From: an uncultured Prochlorococcus sp.
GTDB lineage: Bacteria > Cyanobacteriota > Cyanobacteriia > PCC-6307 > Cyanobiaceae
Assembly (NCBI GenBank): GCA_902618795.1
Contig: CACNCF010000006.1
Span: forward strand, 1 to 45,628
Length of the DNA: 45,628 bases
Direction of reading: 5' to 3'
This document shows, piece after piece, positions 9,870-19,318 of this stretch. The position numbers were made by a program, and so were the translations under genes. The notes under the pieces are model-generated. The model saw only the letters and a program-made list of their open reading frames with translations, was not told where the DNA came from and searched no databases. How positions within the stretch are numbered: the stretch's first letter is position 1; every line of letters begins with the position of its first letter.

Positions 9870-10271
9870 TCAAGCTGCTTTATATTCTGATTCATTTTTT
9901 ATGTAATTTTTATTTTTTACCTTAAAATTAGGATTAGCCCATTGTAGTAATCTAATAGCTAATCTTAAATCTCCTTCTAACCAAGCTCTTATAGCCATTG
10001 CTCTTCGGGGATCATAAAATTTTTGCCTTCTATACCAATACAAAGCATTTTCATCTGATTTATCCCCATTACATGAAAGACATGCAGGAACGCAGTTTTC
10101 TGTCGTACTTAAGCCTCCTTGGCTTCTTGGTATTACATGATCAATAGATTCAGATGGTTTTCCGCAATATATACAACTTTTTCCAGTAAACTTATGAATA
10201 GATTTTCGCCATTGTCTAAATCTGAACTTAGGACATAAATCCTCTAAAAACACCGCATCATCTATATGCAT
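9870..10271 (-). CDS. HNH endonuclease family protein
   Basis: 133 aa. The core reads CIYCGKPSESIDHVIP, then N and H-type positions, then CLSCNGDKSD. This gives the two CxxC zinc knuckles and the DHVIP catalytic strand of the HNH fold. A C-terminal extension (YWYRRQKFYDPRRAMAIRAW and after) is conserved-looking and basic. Such stand-alone HNH proteins are common in cyanobacterial core genomes and are not evidence of an intron or homing element here: no split gene flanks it. The DNA target is unknown. Confidence 0.85.
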   Translation of the reverse strand: MHIDDAVFLEDLCPKFRFRQWRKSIHKFTGKSCIYCGKPSESIDHVIPRSQGGLSTTENCVPACLSCNGDKSDENALYWYRRQKFYDPRRAMAIRAWLEGDLRLAIRLLQWANPNFKVKNKNYIKNESEYKAA

Positions 10272-10435
10272 TCAGAATATTTAGTTAAATAAATAATCGC
10301 TCGAATATAATAAAAGTCAACATTTATTTTTGTTTTTTAGACTAAACTTTCCATTAAAAATATGATTTAGTGTGTTTAGATACAAAATAGTATTTATAAA
10401 ATTTAGAAAAAATTATTATCCTTTGGAAAACTTAA

Positions 10436-10888
10436 TTAATAAGTATATCTATCAAGTGTTTCATCAGAAAATTCTTCATTAGTTTCTTCTAATTCTTTTT
10501 CTAATTTTTTTCTTTTATTTGCTCTATCTTTTTCTTCTTTTTCTTTTCTTTGTTTTTCTTTTTCTAAATCTCTTATTAGTTGCCTATTAGGATGAAGTTT
10601 ATCTAGGTACTCAACACAATAGCTGAAGGTTTCTCTATCTCTAATAACTGATTCAGTAATTTGTGCTGCTGCTTGCTTAGGAGAAACTTTAAAAATTCCC
10701 CCTTTTTGCTTTTTAATATATGTATATGCTGCATCCCAACTACTTTCATGATCATTGCCTCCATCTCTCATCGTACAGAAAATTTCTGCTCCAAAGGATC
10801 CTGCATTTACTCTTGGCGTAGTAAAGGTTAGAGGAGCGAAAATTCCCAACGCTAATGGTATTAGTTTTTTCTTCGTTAATCTTTGCAT
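10436..10888 (-). CDS. Exported uncharacterised protein with charged coiled-coil tail
   Basis: 150 aa, unknown function. Basic N-terminus plus hydrophobic run LIPLALGIFAPLTFTT and an AxA-like site (VNA-G, about residue 29) form a signal peptide. The mature part has two cysteines (FCTMRDGG and FSYCVEYL) spaced about 53 residues apart that could form a disulphide, followed from about residue 107 by a highly charged K/E coiled-coil. The type resembles small exported cyanobacterial proteins, but I cannot name a family. 164 bp without a gene separates it from the HNH gene. Confidence 0.7.
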   Translation of the reverse strand: MQRLTKKKLIPLALGIFAPLTFTTPRVNAGSFGAEIFCTMRDGGNDHESSWDAAYTYIKKQKGGIFKVSPKQAAAQITESVIRDRETFSYCVEYLDKLHPNRQLIRDLEKEKQRKEKEEKDRANKRKKLEKELEETNEEFSDETLDRYTY

Positions 10889-10944
10889 TAGGCTTTTAAC
10901 TTCTATTTAAAAATATCTTTTATTGTGAATATGTCTATAGAAAT

Positions 10945-11466
10945 TTAAGATTTAATCACTCCAAATATATTTAATAATTTTACAACTAAAGGAAGAATTA
11001 AGAGTACAGTGATCAATCTGACAGCGTGCAAAGTTGCTACCGCAGGCCCCACTCCGTATTCAGAACCTACAAGACTCATTCCGCTAATTCCTCCTGGTGC
11101 AGCTCCTAGAATTGTTGTAATGATATCTATATTAAGTAATCTGCTTGTCCATAAACCAATTGCTAATCCAGTAATAACTAAAGTAAAAGTTATTAATATA
11201 GCTGGCCTCCATAAATTTTGAATATCAACTAATGAGTCTTTTGTTAATGATGTACCAATGACTGTTCCAATTCCGATCTCTAAAATTGTTCTTGTGCCAA
11301 TTGGCCACTCTGCAATGTCGACTTTGCCACTTATGCTAAGTATGCTTGCGCCTATTAAAGCACCTGCTAGAGGAGCTGCAGGAATGCCTGTTTTTAGAGC
11401 TAAAGCTCCAAAAATACAACCCGCAAAAATATAATAGATTAGATTAAGGTTAGGCATAAATTTCAA
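10945..11466 (-). CDS. AbrB-type membrane protein, half-length (Gneg_AbrB_dup)
   Basis: 173-aa integral membrane protein with about five hydrophobic segments and the family block TTILGAAPGGISGMSLVGSEYG. The PF05145 family (old name putative ammonia monooxygenase; unrelated to the AbrB transcription factor) usually has two tandem copies of this about 155-residue unit in a 350-aa protein. This gene encodes one copy only, so it presumably dimerises. Function is unproven; a transport role is inferred. It diverges from the 65-aa gene at 11591 across 124 bp. Confidence 0.8.
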   Translation of the reverse strand: MKFMPNLNLIYYIFAGCIFGALALKTGIPAAPLAGALIGASILSISGKVDIAEWPIGTRTILEIGIGTVIGTSLTKDSLVDIQNLWRPAILITFTLVITGLAIGLWTSRLLNIDIITTILGAAPGGISGMSLVGSEYGVGPAVATLHAVRLITVLLILPLVVKLLNIFGVIKS

Positions 11467-11590
11467 GGATTTTTGAACATAATATTAGAAAAAATTATTT
11501 TTATTTAAGTTTATAGTCAAATAATATTTTTAGTTTCCTCTCGTAATGTCCCCTTTTGTTGGCATAATATAAATTAAAGCATGAATTTTT

Positions 11591-11788
11591 ATGTCTTCAC
11601 AAGTTTCATACAAAGATAATAAAAACCGCATAAAGAAAAAATTATCTTTTTTTGAGGGTGGACACCAGCTCGAAAAATTAGAGTTTGCCCTTGCAATAGC
11701 TCAAACAAATGGTGATGAAAAAAAATCAATCGTTCTTAGAAAAAAGATAGTTGAATTAGGTGGAAATGTTGAAGAGCCAGGCACTTAA
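11591..11788 (+). CDS. Small uncharacterised soluble protein
   Basis: 65 aa, no recognised domain. Lysine/glutamate rich and probably two helices: FEGGHQLEKLEFALAIAQTNGD then EKKSIVLRKKIVELGG. No signal peptide or membrane segment. Upstream, ATAATATAAA at about 11564-11575 may hold a -10 box for this gene. The stop lies one base from the stop of the convergent aminotransferase gene, typical of real genes in this genome. Confidence 0.65.
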   Translation: MSSQVSYKDNKNRIKKKLSFFEGGHQLEKLEFALAIAQTNGDEKKSIVLRKKIVELGGNVEEPGT

Positions 11789-11789
11789 C

Positions 11790-12953
11790 TTAATTTCCCT
11801 CTAGATACCTTGATACCACAACTAATGCTTCACCAGCTTGTTGGGATGTAATTTTACCGAGGTCAAGAAGTGTATTACTTATCGCAGAAACTACCGTAAT
11901 AATATCTCTGTCATTAACATAACCTAAATGTCCGACTCTAAATATTTTCCCCTTTAGGTGATCTTGACCACCAGCGAGTAAGATATCGAAATTATTCTTT
12001 ATTTTTTTTCTAAATTCTTCAGCATCTATTCCTTCGGTTTTTATTGCAGTAATAGATGGACTTAAATATTTTTCATCAGCAAATAATTTTAGATTTAAAG
12101 CCTTTACAGCATTACTCATCGCTAATTTATGTTTATTGTGTCTGAGGAAAATTTTATCTAAGCCTTCTTCTCTCATCATTTTTAAAGCTTCATCTAAAGC
12201 AAAAACCAAATTAACTGCTGGAGTATATGGATTACTGTTACTTAAAAGACTTTTTCTGTAGGATTTCAAATTTAAATAAAATTTTGGTAAATTAGATTTT
12301 TCTGCAGCTTCCCATGCTTTTTGGCTCATTGCTATAAAACTAAGCCCTGGAGGTATCATATATCCCTTTTGTGATCCTGAAGCAACGATATCTAATTCCC
12401 ATTCATCTACTGGTACATTACAAGCTCCAAGACTTGTAACGCAGTCAACAATTGATAAAGCTGTCTTGTGCGCGCGAATATATGAACTAATAGTTTCTAG
12501 ATCATTAATTACACCTGTGGAGGTTTCAGAATGAGTCAAAATAACCGCCTTTATTTCTTTTTGTTCATCTTTCTCTAATACCTTTTTGAATGCTTCTGGA
12601 TCAAGCGGTGTTCCCCATTCGGAATCAATTTTTATTACTTCCAGTCCAAATTCTTTAGCAACTTTTACCCATCTTTCGCCAAATTTTCCATTTTCTCCAC
12701 AAATTACTTTATCTCCTTTACTTAAGGTATTTATTATTCCAGCTTCCATTGCTGCAGTTCCACTACCAGTAATTGTTAGGACATCATTTTGTGTTTGATG
12801 AAGCCACTGTAAATTTTTAGTAGTACTTTCTACGAGATCTTGGAATTCTTTACTGCGATGGCCTATTGGATGCTTACTTAATGCTTGTAAAACTTTTTCC
12901 GGAACTGGTGTGGGTCCAGGAATCATCAATGATAATTTTTGTTGTATGGCCAC
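11790..12953 (-). CDS. Class V aminotransferase (serine/alanine--glyoxylate type)
   Basis: 387-aa PLP enzyme. N-terminal MIPGPTPVPEKVL and GHRS are typical of serine- or alanine-glyoxylate aminotransferases. PLP contacts are visible in TGSGTAAMEA, Asp170 (SIVDCVTS) and Schiff-base Lys196 in SGSQKGYM. The likely role is handling photorespiratory glyoxylate, giving glycine. Cyanobacterial homologues are often misnamed soluble hydrogenase small subunit; nothing here suggests hydrogenase. The gene diverges from cbiD across 60 bp. Confidence 0.9.
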   Translation of the reverse strand: MAIQQKLSLMIPGPTPVPEKVLQALSKHPIGHRSKEFQDLVESTTKNLQWLHQTQNDVLTITGSGTAAMEAGIINTLSKGDKVICGENGKFGERWVKVAKEFGLEVIKIDSEWGTPLDPEAFKKVLEKDEQKEIKAVILTHSETSTGVINDLETISSYIRAHKTALSIVDCVTSLGACNVPVDEWELDIVASGSQKGYMIPPGLSFIAMSQKAWEAAEKSNLPKFYLNLKSYRKSLLSNSNPYTPAVNLVFALDEALKMMREEGLDKIFLRHNKHKLAMSNAVKALNLKLFADEKYLSPSITAIKTEGIDAEEFRKKIKNNFDILLAGGQDHLKGKIFRVGHLGYVNDRDIITVVSAISNTLLDLGKITSQQAGEALVVVSRYLEGN

Positions 12954-13013
12954 TTTTTGTTAAATAGGTCATTCTTAGATTAGTTCTCATTATATATTTT
13001 TCAATTACTTGAT

Positions 13014-14126
13014 TTGAAAAAAGGATTTTCTTTACCTTTGTGGGTTGCTGGAGCTGCTAGGTCAGCATTAAAAAAACTAGTAGGGTTGCCATTTGAGAAT
13101 TATGTACTAATAAAAATTCCGAATGAACAAAAAGAAATAAAAATTGAAATTCATTCTGTTGGCTTACTTAAACGTGGCACGCAAGCATTAGGAATTTCTT
13201 TTGCAAAGTCTGGCTTAGATCTTGACATTACACAAAACTTAGAAATATGGGCAATAGCCTCTTTAGAAAAAATTTCTTCTAATAATTTTGTTCAAAAAAA
13301 TCCAATAAATATTATTGCAGGATCTGGTGTAGGTATCAACGAGAATACTTCAGCGATATGCATTTCTGATTTTGCTAGAGAAGTTTTATATGCAAATTTA
13401 TTGGATATTATTCCGAACGGTTTTAATTTGAATTTAGAAATTGTTTTCCCAAATGGGGAGTTTTTAGCTGAAAGAACTAGTAATCAGTCATTTGGTATTG
13501 TTGATGGATTATCTATTATTGGAACTTCTGCAGAGACTTATTCGAGTGCTTCACCTGATCAATTAGAGGCAGCTAAAACAAAGCTAGCGAATTTGACTAA
13601 AAATGATTTTAAAGGGAAGGTTGTTTTTGTTATTGGTGAAAATGGTTTAAATTTGGCAGAAACTTATAATGTTGAGTTGCCAATTATAAAAGTTGGAAAT
13701 TGGATAGGACCTCTAATAGTGGATGCTGCAATTAAAAAAGTTAAAACTGTCATTCTTTTTGGTTATCACGGAAAATTAATTAAATTAGCAGGGGGTATTT
13801 TTCATACACATAATCATTTAGCTGATGGAAGAATAGAGACCCTTGTTTATTTAGCAGTTAAAGAAAAAGTACCATCTGAAATAATAGTTGAATTATCTCA
13901 GTTAGATAATCTTGAGAATGCTTTACTTTTCCTTGAAAGATTTAATAAATCTTTAGCTGATAAATTATTCAAGAGTTTATCAAATACGATCGAAGAGCGT
14001 TCTTTTACTTATGTTAATAGATATCTAAAAACTGATATGGAAATCGCATCAATCATTTTTGATAGAAAAAGGCAAACAAGGTGGGCTGGAAATAATGGCA
14101 ATAATTATATCTCTTATTTTCAATGA
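13014..14126 (+). CDS. cbiD: Cobalt-precorrin-5B C1-methyltransferase CbiD
   Basis: SAM-dependent methylase of anaerobic-type cobalamin (here pseudocobalamin) synthesis. The N-terminal family block reads GFSLPLWVAGAARSALKKL, and the C-terminal half has VIGENGLNLAE, ILFGYHGKLIKLAGGIFHTHNH and DGRIETL typical of CbiD. 370 aa is family length. TTG at 13014 is the most upstream start that keeps the conserved KKGFSLP beginning. No cobalamin riboswitch is visible in the 60-bp leader. It runs into guaA with a 54-bp gap. Confidence 0.92.
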   Translation: MKKGFSLPLWVAGAARSALKKLVGLPFENYVLIKIPNEQKEIKIEIHSVGLLKRGTQALGISFAKSGLDLDITQNLEIWAIASLEKISSNNFVQKNPINIIAGSGVGINENTSAICISDFAREVLYANLLDIIPNGFNLNLEIVFPNGEFLAERTSNQSFGIVDGLSIIGTSAETYSSASPDQLEAAKTKLANLTKNDFKGKVVFVIGENGLNLAETYNVELPIIKVGNWIGPLIVDAAIKKVKTVILFGYHGKLIKLAGGIFHTHNHLADGRIETLVYLAVKEKVPSEIIVELSQLDNLENALLFLERFNKSLADKLFKSLSNTIEERSFTYVNRYLKTDMEIASIIFDRKRQTRWAGNNGNNYISYFQ

Positions 14127-14180
14127 GATTAATTTGTAATTCATTATGCTTTTGTAAATAAATTGAGTTAACTTTTATAC

Positions 14181-15767
14181 ATGAGTCAAACATCTTTAAA
14201 AAAAGAACGAGATCCTTCAATATTAATATTGGATTTCGGATCTCAATATTCTGAATTGATTGCAAGAAGAATTAGAGAAACTAATGTTTTTTCTCTTGTA
14301 GTAAGTAATCACATTTCAATTGAAGAAATTAAAAATATTAATCCAAAAGGGATCATTTTGAGTGGAGGCCCAAATTCTGTATATGAACAAAATGCTCCTA
14401 ATTGTGATGAAAAAATTTTTAACTTAGGAATCCCTGTTCTTGGCATATGCTATGGAATGCAATTAATGGTTAAAGAACTTGGAGGTTCCGTTATTTCAGC
14501 TACCAAAAAAGCTGAATATGGTAGAGCACCAATAAATATAGATCAAGAATCTGACCTCCTTACTGATGTAAAAGATAAATCAATTATGTGGATGAGTCAT
14601 GGAGATTCTATTAATAGTTTGCCTGATGGATTTAATAAAATTGCTCATACCGAAAATACATTCCATGCAGCAATTTCAAATGATGCAAAGAAATTATTTG
14701 GCGTACAATTTCATCCTGAAGTTATTCATTCAGAATTTGGGATGAAGGTAATTAAAAATTTTGTTTATAAAATTTCTTGTTGTGCGGCTGATTGGACAAC
14801 CGAAACCTATATAGAGGAAACTATTCCCAGGATAAGAGAGCAAGTTGGCAATAAAAAAGTTTTACTTGCCTTGTCTGGAGGAGTTGATTCCTCAACTCTT
14901 GCTTTTCTTCTCAATAAAGCAATTGGAAATCAGCTTACATGTATGTTTATAGATCAAGGTTTCATGAGAAAAGGTGAACCAGAATTTTTAATGAATTTTT
15001 TTGATAAGAAATTTCACATAAAAGTTGAATATATTAATGCAAGGGAAAGGTTTATTGCCAAATTAAAAGGGATTACTGATCCAGAACAAAAAAGGAAAAT
15101 TATAGGTGAAGAATTTATTAGAGTATTTGAGGAGGAAAGCAATAGATTGGGACCTTTTCAGTATTTAGCTCAAGGTACTCTTTATCCTGATGTTATTGAA
15201 AGTGCTGGTACTAATATTGATCCAAAGACTGGGGAGAGAATAGCTGTAAAGATAAAGAGTCATCATAACGTGGGTGGATTGCCAAAAGATTTACAATTTA
15301 AATTAGTTGAGCCATTAAGAAAACTTTTTAAGGATGAAGTCCGAAAAGTTGGAGCTGCCTTAGGTTTGCCAGATGAAATTATAAAAAGGCATCCATTCCC
15401 AGGCCCTGGACTAGCTATAAGAATTTTGGGAGAGGTAAATAATGAAAAACTTGATTGTTTAAGAGATGCAGATTGGATAGTAAGAGACGAAATTAAAAAA
15501 GCAGGTCTTTACAATGATATTTGGCAAGCTTTTGCAGTATTGCTACCTGTAAAAACAGTAGGTGTTATGGGTGATAAGAGGACTTATGCGTGGCCAATAG
15601 TTTTACGTTGTGTATCCAGTGAGGATGGTATGACAGCCGATTGGTCAAAAATCCCTTTTCAGATTTTGGAGAGGATTGCAAATAGAATCGTAAACGAAGT
15701 AAGTTCAGTTAATAGAGTTGTTTATGATATTACTAGCAAACCTCCTGGAACTATAGAGTGGGAGTAG
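14181..15767 (+). CDS. guaA: GMP synthase (glutamine-hydrolysing)
   Basis: Converts XMP to GMP. The N-terminal class I glutamine amidotransferase domain begins [15 protein letters not shown], has nucleophile Cys90 in GICYGMQ and the His/Glu pair in FHPEV. The ATP-pyrophosphatase domain starts with the PP-loop [10 protein letters not shown], and the C-terminal dimerisation domain ends [14 protein letters not shown]. 528 aa is full length. Rightward, after cbiD and before the RecB-like nuclease (71-bp gap). Confidence 0.97.
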   Translation: MSQTSLKKERDPSILILDFGSQYSELIARRIRETNVFSLVVSNHISIEEIKNINPKGIILSGGPNSVYEQNAPNCDEKIFNLGIPVLGICYGMQLMVKELGGSVISATKKAEYGRAPINIDQESDLLTDVKDKSIMWMSHGDSINSLPDGFNKIAHTENTFHAAISNDAKKLFGVQFHPEVIHSEFGMKVIKNFVYKISCCAADWTTETYIEETIPRIREQVGNKKVLLALSGGVDSSTLAFLLNKAIGNQLTCMFIDQGFMRKGEPEFLMNFFDKKFHIKVEYINARERFIAKLKGITDPEQKRKIIGEEFIRVFEEESNRLGPFQYLAQGTLYPDVIESAGTNIDPKTGERIAVKIKSHHNVGGLPKDLQFKLVEPLRKLFKDEVRKVGAALGLPDEIIKRHPFPGPGLAIRILGEVNNEKLDCLRDADWIVRDEIKKAGLYNDIWQAFAVLLPVKTVGVMGDKRTYAWPIVLRCVSSEDGMTADWSKIPFQILERIANRIVNEVSSVNRVVYDITSKPPGTIEWE

Positions 15768-15838
15768 ATCTTCAAATTTTTAAGAAATTAAAGGTTTTTT
15801 ACTTAAAAAAGAAATTTTTAAATGAGATTTAAAACGTA

Positions 15839-16552
15839 ATGTCGGATATAATTAAATTAAGTCGATCTACAGTTGAAAAATATCTTAGTTGTCCAAGATG
15901 TTGTGTACTGGATAAAAAATATCAAATAAAACCGCCATCATTACCATTCACTCTAAATATCGCTGTAGATAATTTGTGTAAAAACGAATTTGATTATTAC
16001 AGAAAAATTCAGAAGCCGCATCCTCTATTTATTGAATATGGTATTGATGCTATTCCTTTTAAACACAAAGATATAGAACGTTGGAGAAGTAATTTTCAAG
16101 GGATAAGATATAAGTCAATTGAACATAACTATGATTTTGGTGGAGCTGTGGATGATATTTGGCAGAAAAAAAATGGTGAACTTATTATCGTTGATGTAAA
16201 AGCAACATCTAGAAATAATTTTGATTGGTCTGAGACGTTTGATAAATACGATTATGCAAAAGCTTATAAGAGACAATTAGAAATGTATCAGTGGTTATTT
16301 AAAAAAAACGGTTTTCAAGTGGCTAAAGAAGCTTATCTTTTATATTTCAATGGAAAGAAAAACGAAGAGTTATTTAATAACCAATTAAATTTTGACGTAC
16401 ATCTAATTAAATTAGATTGTTCTACTTCATGGGTAGAAAATAAGATAATTGATACGGTTAATTTATTACGTTCGGATAATTTCCCCAAACCTTCATTAAA
16501 GTGTGAATACTGTAATTATTTAAAGAAGCGTTGGCAGTTATCGATAACTTAA
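15839..16552 (+). CDS. PD-(D/E)XK (RecB-like) nuclease with possible Fe-S cysteines
   Basis: 237-aa stand-alone nuclease-fold protein. The core motifs are D in GGAVDDIW, then IIVDVKATS (D-x-K) and RQLEMYQW (QxxxY, motif of the RecB/Cas4 branch). Cys18, Cys21 and Cys22 lie near the N-terminus and Cys222 and Cys225 at the C-terminus. This bracketing of the nuclease fold resembles the four-cysteine Fe-S staple of Cas4 and AddB. No cas or addA genes are nearby, so this is a solitary nuclease of unknown pathway. The Fe-S cluster is inference. Confidence 0.8.
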   Translation: MSDIIKLSRSTVEKYLSCPRCCVLDKKYQIKPPSLPFTLNIAVDNLCKNEFDYYRKIQKPHPLFIEYGIDAIPFKHKDIERWRSNFQGIRYKSIEHNYDFGGAVDDIWQKKNGELIIVDVKATSRNNFDWSETFDKYDYAKAYKRQLEMYQWLFKKNGFQVAKEAYLLYFNGKKNEELFNNQLNFDVHLIKLDCSTSWVENKIIDTVNLLRSDNFPKPSLKCEYCNYLKKRWQLSIT

Positions 16553-16632
16553 TATTCATAGGATAATTTTTCATATTTCTGGAAAAATAGTGAATAAAAG
16601 ATAATCTTTAATTAGATTAATAATTTAGACTT

Positions 16633-17241
16633 TTGATAAATTCGAAAAATTCTGAAAGAAAGATAACTAATCATCTGCAACAAGATGTAGTCAAAGTATC
16701 TGGCAAAACAATTTTTATTAATCCTTTTTTATATTGGCGAAGATTTGACGAAAACACTAATAGATGGCTTAGAGAACCTGGTCAAATGTCAGAGGATCAA
16801 ATTGCACCAAACAGGAATCGTTTTTATCCAGAAATAGAGTGGGCTGATTTGAGTCATGAGCAAAAGCTCATAAAAGATGCAACTGTTGAGATGTTTTTAA
16901 AAACTCTTGAATTGATAAGTACATTTCATCCTTATCTTAGTTCTGGACAATTATTAGAAGTTGAGAGGAAGATGGCGATTACAAAAAAAACTCCTTTCGA
17001 AAAATGGGTAACAAAATCTTTCGCCAAAAAAACGAGATTATTAGAAAATGAAAAAAGAAAATTTCAAAGAGAAAGATTTTTTAATAGCTGGAGAGAATGG
17101 TTCAGTCTTACAAATACTCAACAAGCAATTTTGCCGTTAATAGTCACGATATTTATTTCTTCGTTTGTTGGGTGGTCTTTAGGGGTATCAAAGAATAGTT
17201 GTAATCCTTATTTTGAACAAAATATAAATAAAATTAATTAA
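16633..17241 (+). CDS. Uncharacterised protein with C-terminal membrane anchor
   Basis: 202 aa. No recognised domain. Residues 1-150 are soluble and rich in aromatic and charged residues (INPFLYWRRFDENTNRWLREPG; EIEWADLSHEQKL), then a basic helix (about 130-150), then a single hydrophobic segment at about 165-185 and a short tail with one Cys. That implies a tail-anchored or single-pass protein with its bulk in the cytoplasm. TTG 16633 is the longest start. It sits between the RecB-like nuclease and a small acidic gene, all on the same strand. Confidence 0.7.
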   Translation: MINSKNSERKITNHLQQDVVKVSGKTIFINPFLYWRRFDENTNRWLREPGQMSEDQIAPNRNRFYPEIEWADLSHEQKLIKDATVEMFLKTLELISTFHPYLSSGQLLEVERKMAITKKTPFEKWVTKSFAKKTRLLENEKRKFQRERFFNSWREWFSLTNTQQAILPLIVTIFISSFVGWSLGVSKNSCNPYFEQNINKIN

Positions 17242-17349
17242 TTTGTCTTTGATATTTTTTAAGTATCTAAGTAAAAATAATTTTGAAAAAATAAATTTAT
17301 TATTTAGAATTCCATTAATTGAAATAATTGCTTAAAAAGTATAAGTTTT

Positions 17350-17493
17350 ATGAGTGAAAATTTAAATTCAAATAATCTTGAAAATGACGCGTTCGATCTG
17401 AACAATGAAGATAGTGATTTTCAAGATTTAATCAATAGACTTAAAGAGATAAAATCAACCATTGCTTTATTGGAAAAAACAATATTTAAATAA
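17350..17493 (+). CDS. Small acidic protein, 47 aa
   Basis: ATG 17350 to TAA 17493 encodes a 47-residue acidic protein: an N-terminal part rich in Asn/Asp/Glu, then an amphipathic helix FQDLINRLKEIKSTIALLEKTIFK. The heptad-like leucine/isoleucine spacing suggests a coiled coil. It lies just before PBP2 on the same strand. The longest PBP2 frame (TTG 17462) would overlap it, whereas TTG 17504 leaves a 10-bp gap. Function unknown; could be an exodeoxyribonuclease-VII-small-subunit-like helical protein, but that is a weak resemblance. Confidence 0.55.
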   Translation: MSENLNSNNLENDAFDLNNEDSDFQDLINRLKEIKSTIALLEKTIFK

Positions 17494-17503
17494 ATTTATA
17501 TTT

Positions 17504-19294
17504 TTGATAAAAACAAGTCCTAATAAAAAACTTATTTCATTAAAAAGACAATCACTAGTCTTACTTATTTTTTCTTCTGTTTCCTTTTTATTGATTCTAT
17601 TTAGGTTAATTTTTTTACAACTTTTGAATTATGAATCTTTTAAGAAAATGTCAGATGAGAATAGGATTAGACTTATTGCTTCGCAGCCAATACGTGGAAG
17701 AATACTAGATAAAAATGGTAAAGTTCTAGCAAATAGTAGAGTGAAATATTCTTTAATAATAAAGCCTCAATATGTTAAAAAAAGCAATTGGGAACAAAAT
17801 AAATCAAGTATTTCTAATTTGTTAAATATTGATAGTAATGTAATTCAAAAAAAATACTCTGATGGTCTAAAAAATCAGAAACTCTCAGTAATTATTCGTG
17901 ATGATTTAAATGTAGATCAATTAATAAAATTTAAGGAGAATGAAGGTAATTTAATTAGTTTTGAAATAGCTACCAATTTAATTAGAAATTATCCTTATAA
18001 ATCCCTTGCTGCCCATGTAATTGGTTATACTCAGCCAGTTACTGAATTAGAATATAAATTTTTATCTAAGAAAGGTTATAAATTGAATGACTTAATCGGT
18101 AGGACGGGAATTGAATATGTTTACGAAGATTTTATAAGAGGTGAATGGGGCGGAGAAATGGTTGAAGTAAATTCATTAGGAAAATTTCAAAGATCATTGG
18201 GTATAAGACCTTCAGTACAAGGTAATGATATTCAACTAACAATCGATCTTAATCTGCAGTTAGTTGCTGAGGAGGTACTTAAAGATAAAAAAGCTGGAGC
18301 CATAATAGTAATGGATCCAAGAGATGGTGCAATAAGGGCAATGGCAAGTAAACCTACATTCGATTTAAATTTTTTCTCAAAGGATTTTAAACCTGAGAAA
18401 GAATACAATACACTTTTTAATTCTCCTGAAAAACCTTTATTTAATAGAGCATTAAATGCCTACGATCCAGGAAGCGTTTGGAAAATTGTAACGGCTTTAG
18501 CTGGCTTGGAAAGTGGAAAATTTCCTAGAGAAACAATGTTAGAAACGAAACCATGTATCACATATGGAAGCCAATGTTTCAGGGAACACAATGATTTAGG
18601 TTTTGGAGTAATAGGTTATGAAGATGCTTTAAGAGTTTCGAGTAATACATTTTTTTATCAAGTCGGATATGGTGCAGGAGTTGATGAAATTCATAAGGTT
18701 TCTAGAAAACTTGGTTTTAATTCTTTATCTGGAATTGAAATTTCTGAACAAGAAAATAAAGGATTAGTAGCAAGTAGTGAGTGGGCTAAAAAAGGCAGAG
18801 GATGGGGGCAACCAGGAAGAACTCCATGGGTCCCAGAAGATATTGCGAGTATGTCTATTGGACAATTTGTTGTTCAAGTTACTCCTATTCAAATAGCTAG
18901 AGCTTATGCTGCTATTGCAAATGGAGGTTATTTAGTTACTCCACATTTGACTAAAAAAGATGAAGAAAGTCTTTTAGATAAAAAACGTATTCCAATTGAT
19001 ATTGACCCACAAAATATTCAATTGATAAAAAGTGGTCTCCGGAAAGTAGTAGAGTCTGGCACAGGAGTATCAATTAATTATGGTGTTTCAAATTTACCTC
19101 CAGTATCAGGTAAAACAGGAACTGCTGAAGATGGTGAAGGTGGCTCAGATCATGCTTGGTTCGTATGCTTTACACCCTCTGAAAATAGCGAATTACTTGT
19201 AGTTGCTTTTGCACAGAATACTCCTGGTGGTGGATCTGTTCACGCCCTGCCAATGGCAAGAGAAATTTTAAAAGTTTGGAATGAGAAAAAATGA
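17504..19294 (+). CDS. mrdA: Penicillin-binding protein 2 (peptidoglycan transpeptidase)
   Basis: Class B PBP of the elongation machinery. An N-terminal transmembrane segment (SLVLLIFSSVSFLLILFRLIF) is followed by the dimerisation domain beginning NRIRLIASQPIRGRILDKNG. Transpeptidase motifs: SxxK in DPGSVWKIVTAL, SxN in SSNTFF, and KTG in SGKTGTAE. About 596 aa with the TTG 17504 start. The frame is open to TTG 17462, but that would overlap the 47-aa gene and adds a non-conserved-looking leader, so I prefer 17504. Convergent with the FMN reductase gene. Confidence 0.93.
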   Translation: MIKTSPNKKLISLKRQSLVLLIFSSVSFLLILFRLIFLQLLNYESFKKMSDENRIRLIASQPIRGRILDKNGKVLANSRVKYSLIIKPQYVKKSNWEQNKSSISNLLNIDSNVIQKKYSDGLKNQKLSVIIRDDLNVDQLIKFKENEGNLISFEIATNLIRNYPYKSLAAHVIGYTQPVTELEYKFLSKKGYKLNDLIGRTGIEYVYEDFIRGEWGGEMVEVNSLGKFQRSLGIRPSVQGNDIQLTIDLNLQLVAEEVLKDKKAGAIIVMDPRDGAIRAMASKPTFDLNFFSKDFKPEKEYNTLFNSPEKPLFNRALNAYDPGSVWKIVTALAGLESGKFPRETMLETKPCITYGSQCFREHNDLGFGVIGYEDALRVSSNTFFYQVGYGAGVDEIHKVSRKLGFNSLSGIEISEQENKGLVASSEWAKKGRGWGQPGRTPWVPEDIASMSIGQFVVQVTPIQIARAYAAIANGGYLVTPHLTKKDEESLLDKKRIPIDIDPQNIQLIKSGLRKVVESGTGVSINYGVSNLPPVSGKTGTAEDGEGGSDHAWFVCFTPSENSELLVVAFAQNTPGGGSVHALPMAREILKVWNEKK

Positions 19295-19318
19295 GATTAA
19301 TTTTTAGCTATTAAAAGT

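Noticed and set aside
9870-10271. HNH gene as part of a homing intron or restriction system
   Set aside because: It sits between intact unrelated genes with no split gene or methyltransferase nearby; stand-alone HNH proteins are common in cyanobacteria.
12954-13013. Cobalamin riboswitch before cbiD
   Set aside because: The 60-bp spacer is too short and A+T rich, with no B12-box-like sequence.
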